From assembly GCA_937915865.1 (NCBI GenBank), contig CALGIG010000054.1:62001-126000 (forward strand): a DNA stretch of 64,000 bases, read 5' to 3'. Below, one piece after another: positions 60,579 through 64,000 of this stretch (position 1 is its first letter; each line of letters starts with the position of its first letter). The notes under the pieces are model-generated. The model saw nothing but the letters and a program-made list of their open reading frames with translations, was not told where the DNA came from and ran no database searches. A program made the translations under genes and the position numbers. This stretch comes from an uncultured Prolixibacteraceae bacterium (lineage in GTDB: Bacteria > Bacteroidota > Bacteroidia > Bacteroidales > Prolixibacteraceae).

Positions 60579-61289
60579 ATGAGCAATTTACTGACTACCT
60601 CTATTGGACGAAAACTCCTAATGAGCGTTTCAGGTTTGTTCCTGATTTTGTTCCTTTTTGTTCATTTGTTCCTCAACTCATTTCTGCTGCTCGACGGCGT
60701 ATTTGGGTTCGAACGTGGCCAGATGTTCAACGCAGGGGTACATTTCATGGGAACCAACCCACTTATTAAGATCATTGAGCCGGTTTTGGCCATCGGTTTT
60801 ATCGTACACATTATTTATTCATTGATTCTGACCGTACAGAACATGAAAGCTCGTGGACCTCAAGCTTATGCTTCAGGTAAAAAAACCACTGGTATCGAAT
60901 TTGCATCGCAGAACATGTTGGTTCTCGGTATTGTGATCGCGTCGTTTCTGGCCGTTCACATCATCAACTTCTACATGAAAATGAAAGGTTTCATAGCATG
61001 GGAAGCTGGCGAAGTTGAATTCCCTTTCCTGGGCAATATGGCAAAAGGCGAAGATGCTTATTCGTTGGTTAATGCAACATTCAAAGTTCTGCCAATTGTA
61101 ATTTTATATGTTGTTGGTTCGGTTGCTCTTGCATTCCACCTTTCGCACGGTTTCTGGTCGGGTTTCCAAACCATTGGCTGGAACAACAAAACATGGATGC
61201 CCCGCCTGAAATGTATTGGCAACATCGTGGCTATCTTAATTGGCGGAGGTTTTGCCGTTATTGCAATTGCACAATACCTGTTCTTTTAA
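60579..61289 (+). CDS. sdhC: Succinate dehydrogenase/fumarate reductase cytochrome b subunit (b558 family)
   Basis: 236 aa with five transmembrane helices, the size of the diheme b558-type subunit of Bacteroidota and Bacillus. Conserved heme-ligand histidines are visible in LFLFVHLFLNSFLL (H29), NAGVHFMG (H55), AIGFIVHIIYSL (H77), LAVHIINFYM and AFHLSHGFWSGFQT. It anchors the SdhAB dimer in the inner membrane and exchanges electrons with menaquinone. In Bacteroidales this complex mainly reduces fumarate. It is the first gene of sdhCAB, 20 bp before sdhA, with a Bacteroidota promoter just upstream. Confidence 0.95.
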   Translation: MSNLLTTSIGRKLLMSVSGLFLILFLFVHLFLNSFLLLDGVFGFERGQMFNAGVHFMGTNPLIKIIEPVLAIGFIVHIIYSLILTVQNMKARGPQAYASGKKTTGIEFASQNMLVLGIVIASFLAVHIINFYMKMKGFIAWEAGEVEFPFLGNMAKGEDAYSLVNATFKVLPIVILYVVGSVALAFHLSHGFWSGFQTIGWNNKTWMPRLKCIGNIVAILIGGGFAVIAIAQYLFF

Positions 61290-61309
61290 TTCTCTAAAAA
61301 GATTGAAAC

Positions 61310-63250
61310 ATGAGTAAATTAAATGCAAGGATTCCTGAAGGGCCCCTGGCTCAGAAATGGACCAATTATAAAGATCACCAGAAACTGGTGAACCCCGCAA
61401 ATAAACGTAAACTGGATGTAATCGTAGTTGGAACCGGATTGGCCGGTGGCGCTGCTGCTGCTTCGCTTGGCGAAATGGGTTTCAACGTGAAAAACTTCAC
61501 CATTCAGGATTCACCCCGCCGTGCGCACTCAATTGCAGCACAGGGTGGTATCAACGCTGCAAAGAACTATCCAAACGATGGCGACTCTGTTTTCCGTTTG
61601 TTCTACGATACCATTAAAGGTGGTGACTATCGTGCCCGTGAAGCCAACGTTCACCGTTTGGCCGAAGTTAGTAACAACATCATCGACCAGTGCGTTGCCC
61701 AAGGTGTTCCATTTGCACGCGAATACGGCGGTTTGCTCGATAACCGTTCGTTCGGGGGAGCTCAGGTAAGCCGTACTTTTTACGCCAAAGGACAAACCGG
61801 TCAGCAGTTGTTGCTGGGCGCCTACCAGGCTTTAATGCGTCAGGTCAACGCCGGAACAGTAAAGATGTACACTCGTACCGAATTGGTTGACATCGTAATT
61901 GTTGATGGCAAAGCTCGCGGTATTATTGCCCGCGACCTTGTAACCGGCGAATTGCAACGTCATTTCGGTCACGCAGTTGTTTTGGCTACCGGTGGATACG
62001 GAAATACCTTCTTCCTTTCAACCAACGCTATGGGATCAAACGGATCGGCTGCTATCAAAGCTTACCACAAAGGTGCCATGTTTGCTAACCCATGTTATGC
62101 TCAGATTCACCCAACCTGTATACCGGTTCATGGCGAATTCCAGAGTAAACTGACATTGATGTCGGAATCGTTGCGTAACGATGGCCGCATCTGGGTTCCG
62201 AAGAAAAAAGAAGATGCTGAAGCTATTCGTGCAGGCAAAATGAAACCAACACAAATTGCCGAAGAAGACCGCGACTATTACCTCGAACGCCGTTACCCGG
62301 CTTTCGGCAACCTTGTACCGCGTGACGTAGCTTCGCGCGCTGCCAAAGAACGCTGCGATGCTGGCTACGGTGTTGGTGCAACCGGTTTGGCTGTTTACCT
62401 CGATTTCAAATCAGCAATCGAACGCCTTGGCCAGAAAACGATTGAAGCCCGCTATGGAAACTTATTCCAGATGTACTATAAAATCGTCGACGAAAATCCT
62501 TACGAAACACCGATGATGATCTATCCGGCTATCCACTACACCATGGGTGGTATCTGGGTCGATTACGAACTACAAACAACCATTCCTGGTTTGTTCGCAG
62601 CTGGTGAAGCCAACTTCTCCGATCACGGCGCTAACCGTTTGGGTGCTTCGGCATTGATGCAAGGTTTGGCCGACGGATATTTCGTGTTGCCTTACACTAT
62701 TCAGAATTATCTTGCTGATGATATTCGTACGCCTCGCATGACCGGAAACGAACCTGAATTCGTTGAAGCTGAAAAAGCTGTAAAAGCCCGTTTTGAAAAA
62801 CTGATGAACATCAAGGGAAAACGTTCGGTCGACAGCCTGCACAAAGAATTAGGTTTAGTAATGTGGGATTTCGTTGGAATGGGTCGTACCAAAGAAGGTT
62901 TGGAGCACGCCATTCAGCGCATTGCCGAAATCAAGAAAGAATTCTGGAGCAACGTTCGTATCCCAGGGAATATAACCGGGATGAACATTGAATTGGAAAA
63001 AGCCAGCCGTTTGGCCGATTTCATCGAAATTGGGAACCTGATGGCCCGCGACGCCCTCAAGCGCGAAGAATCGTGCGGTGGGCACTTCCGTGAAGAATAC
63101 CAGACTGAAGAAGGCGAAGCACTTCGTCAGGACGACAAATTTGCGTATGTAGGTTGCTGGGAATATAAAGGTGAAAACGCTGAACCTGAACTTCACAAAG
63201 AAGAATTGGTTTACGAAGCTGTGAAAATGGTTCAACGCAATTACAAATAA
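61310..63250 (+). CDS. sdhA: Succinate dehydrogenase/fumarate reductase flavoprotein subunit
   Basis: 646 aa, typical for the Bacteroidota b558-linked type. The FAD Rossmann motif VVGTGLAGGAAAASLGEMG lies at 39-57, and RRAHSIAAQGGINAAKN near 70-86 holds the histidine expected to carry covalent FAD (H73). HPTCIPVHGE and the substrate-site arginine in the HGANRLGASALMQGLADG block follow, and the C-terminal helical domain (EFWSNVRIPG) completes it. It interconverts succinate and fumarate on the cytoplasmic face and passes electrons to SdhB. It sits in the sdhCAB operon with short gaps on both sides. Confidence 0.97.
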   Translation: MSKLNARIPEGPLAQKWTNYKDHQKLVNPANKRKLDVIVVGTGLAGGAAAASLGEMGFNVKNFTIQDSPRRAHSIAAQGGINAAKNYPNDGDSVFRLFYDTIKGGDYRAREANVHRLAEVSNNIIDQCVAQGVPFAREYGGLLDNRSFGGAQVSRTFYAKGQTGQQLLLGAYQALMRQVNAGTVKMYTRTELVDIVIVDGKARGIIARDLVTGELQRHFGHAVVLATGGYGNTFFLSTNAMGSNGSAAIKAYHKGAMFANPCYAQIHPTCIPVHGEFQSKLTLMSESLRNDGRIWVPKKKEDAEAIRAGKMKPTQIAEEDRDYYLERRYPAFGNLVPRDVASRAAKERCDAGYGVGATGLAVYLDFKSAIERLGQKTIEARYGNLFQMYYKIVDENPYETPMMIYPAIHYTMGGIWVDYELQTTIPGLFAAGEANFSDHGANRLGASALMQGLADGYFVLPYTIQNYLADDIRTPRMTGNEPEFVEAEKAVKARFEKLMNIKGKRSVDSLHKELGLVMWDFVGMGRTKEGLEHAIQRIAEIKKEFWSNVRIPGNITGMNIELEKASRLADFIEIGNLMARDALKREESCGGHFREEYQTEEGEALRQDDKFAYVGCWEYKGENAEPELHKEELVYEAVKMVQRNYK

Positions 63251-63274
63251 TGGCTTTTTAAAAGGAGATCAATC

Positions 63275-64000
63275 ATGGAAAAAACAATAAATCTTACGCT
63301 TAAGGTTTGGCGTCAGAACGGTCCCAGAGAAAAAGGCCGTTTCGAAACCTACAAGGTGAGCAACATCTCAATTGATAGTTCGTTCCTCGAAATGATGGAC
63401 ATTTTGAACGAACAACTGATCAGCGAAAACAAAGAACCTGTTGCTTTCGACCACGACTGCCGCGAAGGTATTTGTGGTATGTGTTCGTTGTACATCAATG
63501 GCCGCCCTCACGGACCCGACGACGATGTAACAACCTGCCAGTTGCACATGCGCAAATTTCAGGATGGACAGACAGTTACCATCGAACCTTGGCGCTCAGC
63601 TGCTTTCCCTGTAATAAAAGACCTGATTGTAAATCGTAGCGCTTTCGACCAGATTATCGCTGCCGGTGGTTACGTTTCGGTGAGTACAGGTGGTGTGCCC
63701 GATGCAAACGCTATTCCAATTCCCAAAGTGGATGCTGACGAGTCGATGGACGCTGCCTCGTGTATTGGTTGCGGTGCCTGTGTTGCAGCTTGTAAAAACG
63801 GATCGGCTATGTTGTTCGTTTCGGCAAAAGTGAGCCATTTGGCGTTGTTGCCACAAGGTCGCGTTGAAGGTGCCCGTCGTGCAAAAGCAATGGTTGCTAA
63901 AATGGACGAACTTGGTTTCGGTAACTGTACCAACACTGGCGCCTGCGAAGTGGAATGCCCGAAAAACATTTCATTGTCGAACATCGCCCGTTTAAACCGC
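63275..64000 (+). CDS. sdhB: Succinate dehydrogenase/fumarate reductase iron-sulfur subunit (3' end cut by window edge)
   Basis: 242 codons are present from the ATG at 63275 to the right edge, without a stop. The plant-type [2Fe-2S] ligands are C62, C67 and C70 in DCREGICGMCSLYING, plus C88 in VTTCQLHM. The [4Fe-4S]/[3Fe-4S] ligands follow in ASCIGCGACVAACK (C163, C166, C169, C173) and CTNTGACEVECPKNI. It carries electrons from the flavoprotein to the heme subunit. An AAAGGAG sequence at 63261-63267 precedes the start, a rare Shine-Dalgarno-like site in this window. Only the last few residues should be missing. Confidence 0.96.
   Translation, partial: MEKTINLTLKVWRQNGPREKGRFETYKVSNISIDSSFLEMMDILNEQLISENKEPVAFDHDCREGICGMCSLYINGRPHGPDDDVTTCQLHMRKFQDGQTVTIEPWRSAAFPVIKDLIVNRSAFDQIIAAGGYVSVSTGGVPDANAIPIPKVDADESMDAASCIGCGACVAACKNGSAMLFVSAKVSHLALLPQGRVEGARRAKAMVAKMDELGFGNCTNTGACEVECPKNISLSNIARLNR

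Noticed and set aside
1..64000. CRISPR array or other regularly spaced repeats
   Set aside because: The only repeats seen are the leader units, which are not regularly spaced and have no spacer pattern; no cas genes are present.

Overview
The window looks like the chromosome of a Bacteroidota bacterium, most likely Bacteroidales/Marinilabiliales (Prolixibacteraceae-like). The evidence is a SusC/SusD pair behind an ECF-sigma/FecR pair, C-terminal type IX secretion (T9SS) tails, Bacteroidota TTTG-N18-20-TAnnTTTG promoters, AT-rich leaders without Shine-Dalgarno sequences, and an sdhCAB operon of the cytochrome b558 type. The genus is inference.

Layout. 1-1.9 kb: TetR regulator (cut by the left edge) and an alpha-oxoamine synthase. 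2-3 kb: mobile-element genes, an excisionase-like HTH protein and an RteC-like gene with a frameshift. 3.4-29.3 kb, all minus strand except one gene: a glycan-processing and sugar-oxidation region. It holds a decayed GH2, SGNH esterases, GH3, an FtsX-type permease, a Gfo/Idh/MocA oxidoreductase, a DoxX/TIM-barrel fusion, a nine-heme cytochrome c, a GH95-like enzyme, a GMC oxidoreductase with its Tat-exported small subunit, an MFS transporter, an SGNH-GH29 fusion and a GH29. A membrane-anchored HTH protein is divergently transcribed at 22.1 kb. About 97-bp hairpin-bearing leader repeats sit directly upstream of four of these genes. 29.9-39.4 kb: a block without glycan genes (lipoprotein, papain/C39-like protein, Sel1-T9SS protein, LytTR protein, O-antigen ligase-like protein with TPRs, transglutaminase-like lipoprotein), bracketed by an IS982 remnant and an intact IS4-family element. 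39.6-57.2 kb: a classical PUL with ECF sigma, FecR, SusC, SusD, a lipoprotein, three beta-helix proteins and a Tat-exported protein. 57.3-60.2 kb: mobile-element remnants and a large serine recombinase whose 3' end runs into tRNA-Arg(CCU). 60.6-64 kb: sdhC, sdhA and sdhB (cut by the right edge).

How it may work together (inference): the sigma/FecR pair senses a glycan and turns on SusCD and the beta-helix enzymes. GH29, GH95, GH3 and esterases then strip fucosyl, other glycosyl and acyl groups. The GMC/small-subunit/cytochrome/Gfo set resembles exported 3-keto-glycoside oxidation. A possible DonS-like antisense RNA lies opposite the susC leader. The strongest candidates for something undescribed are the repeated hairpin leaders and the IS-bracketed block.
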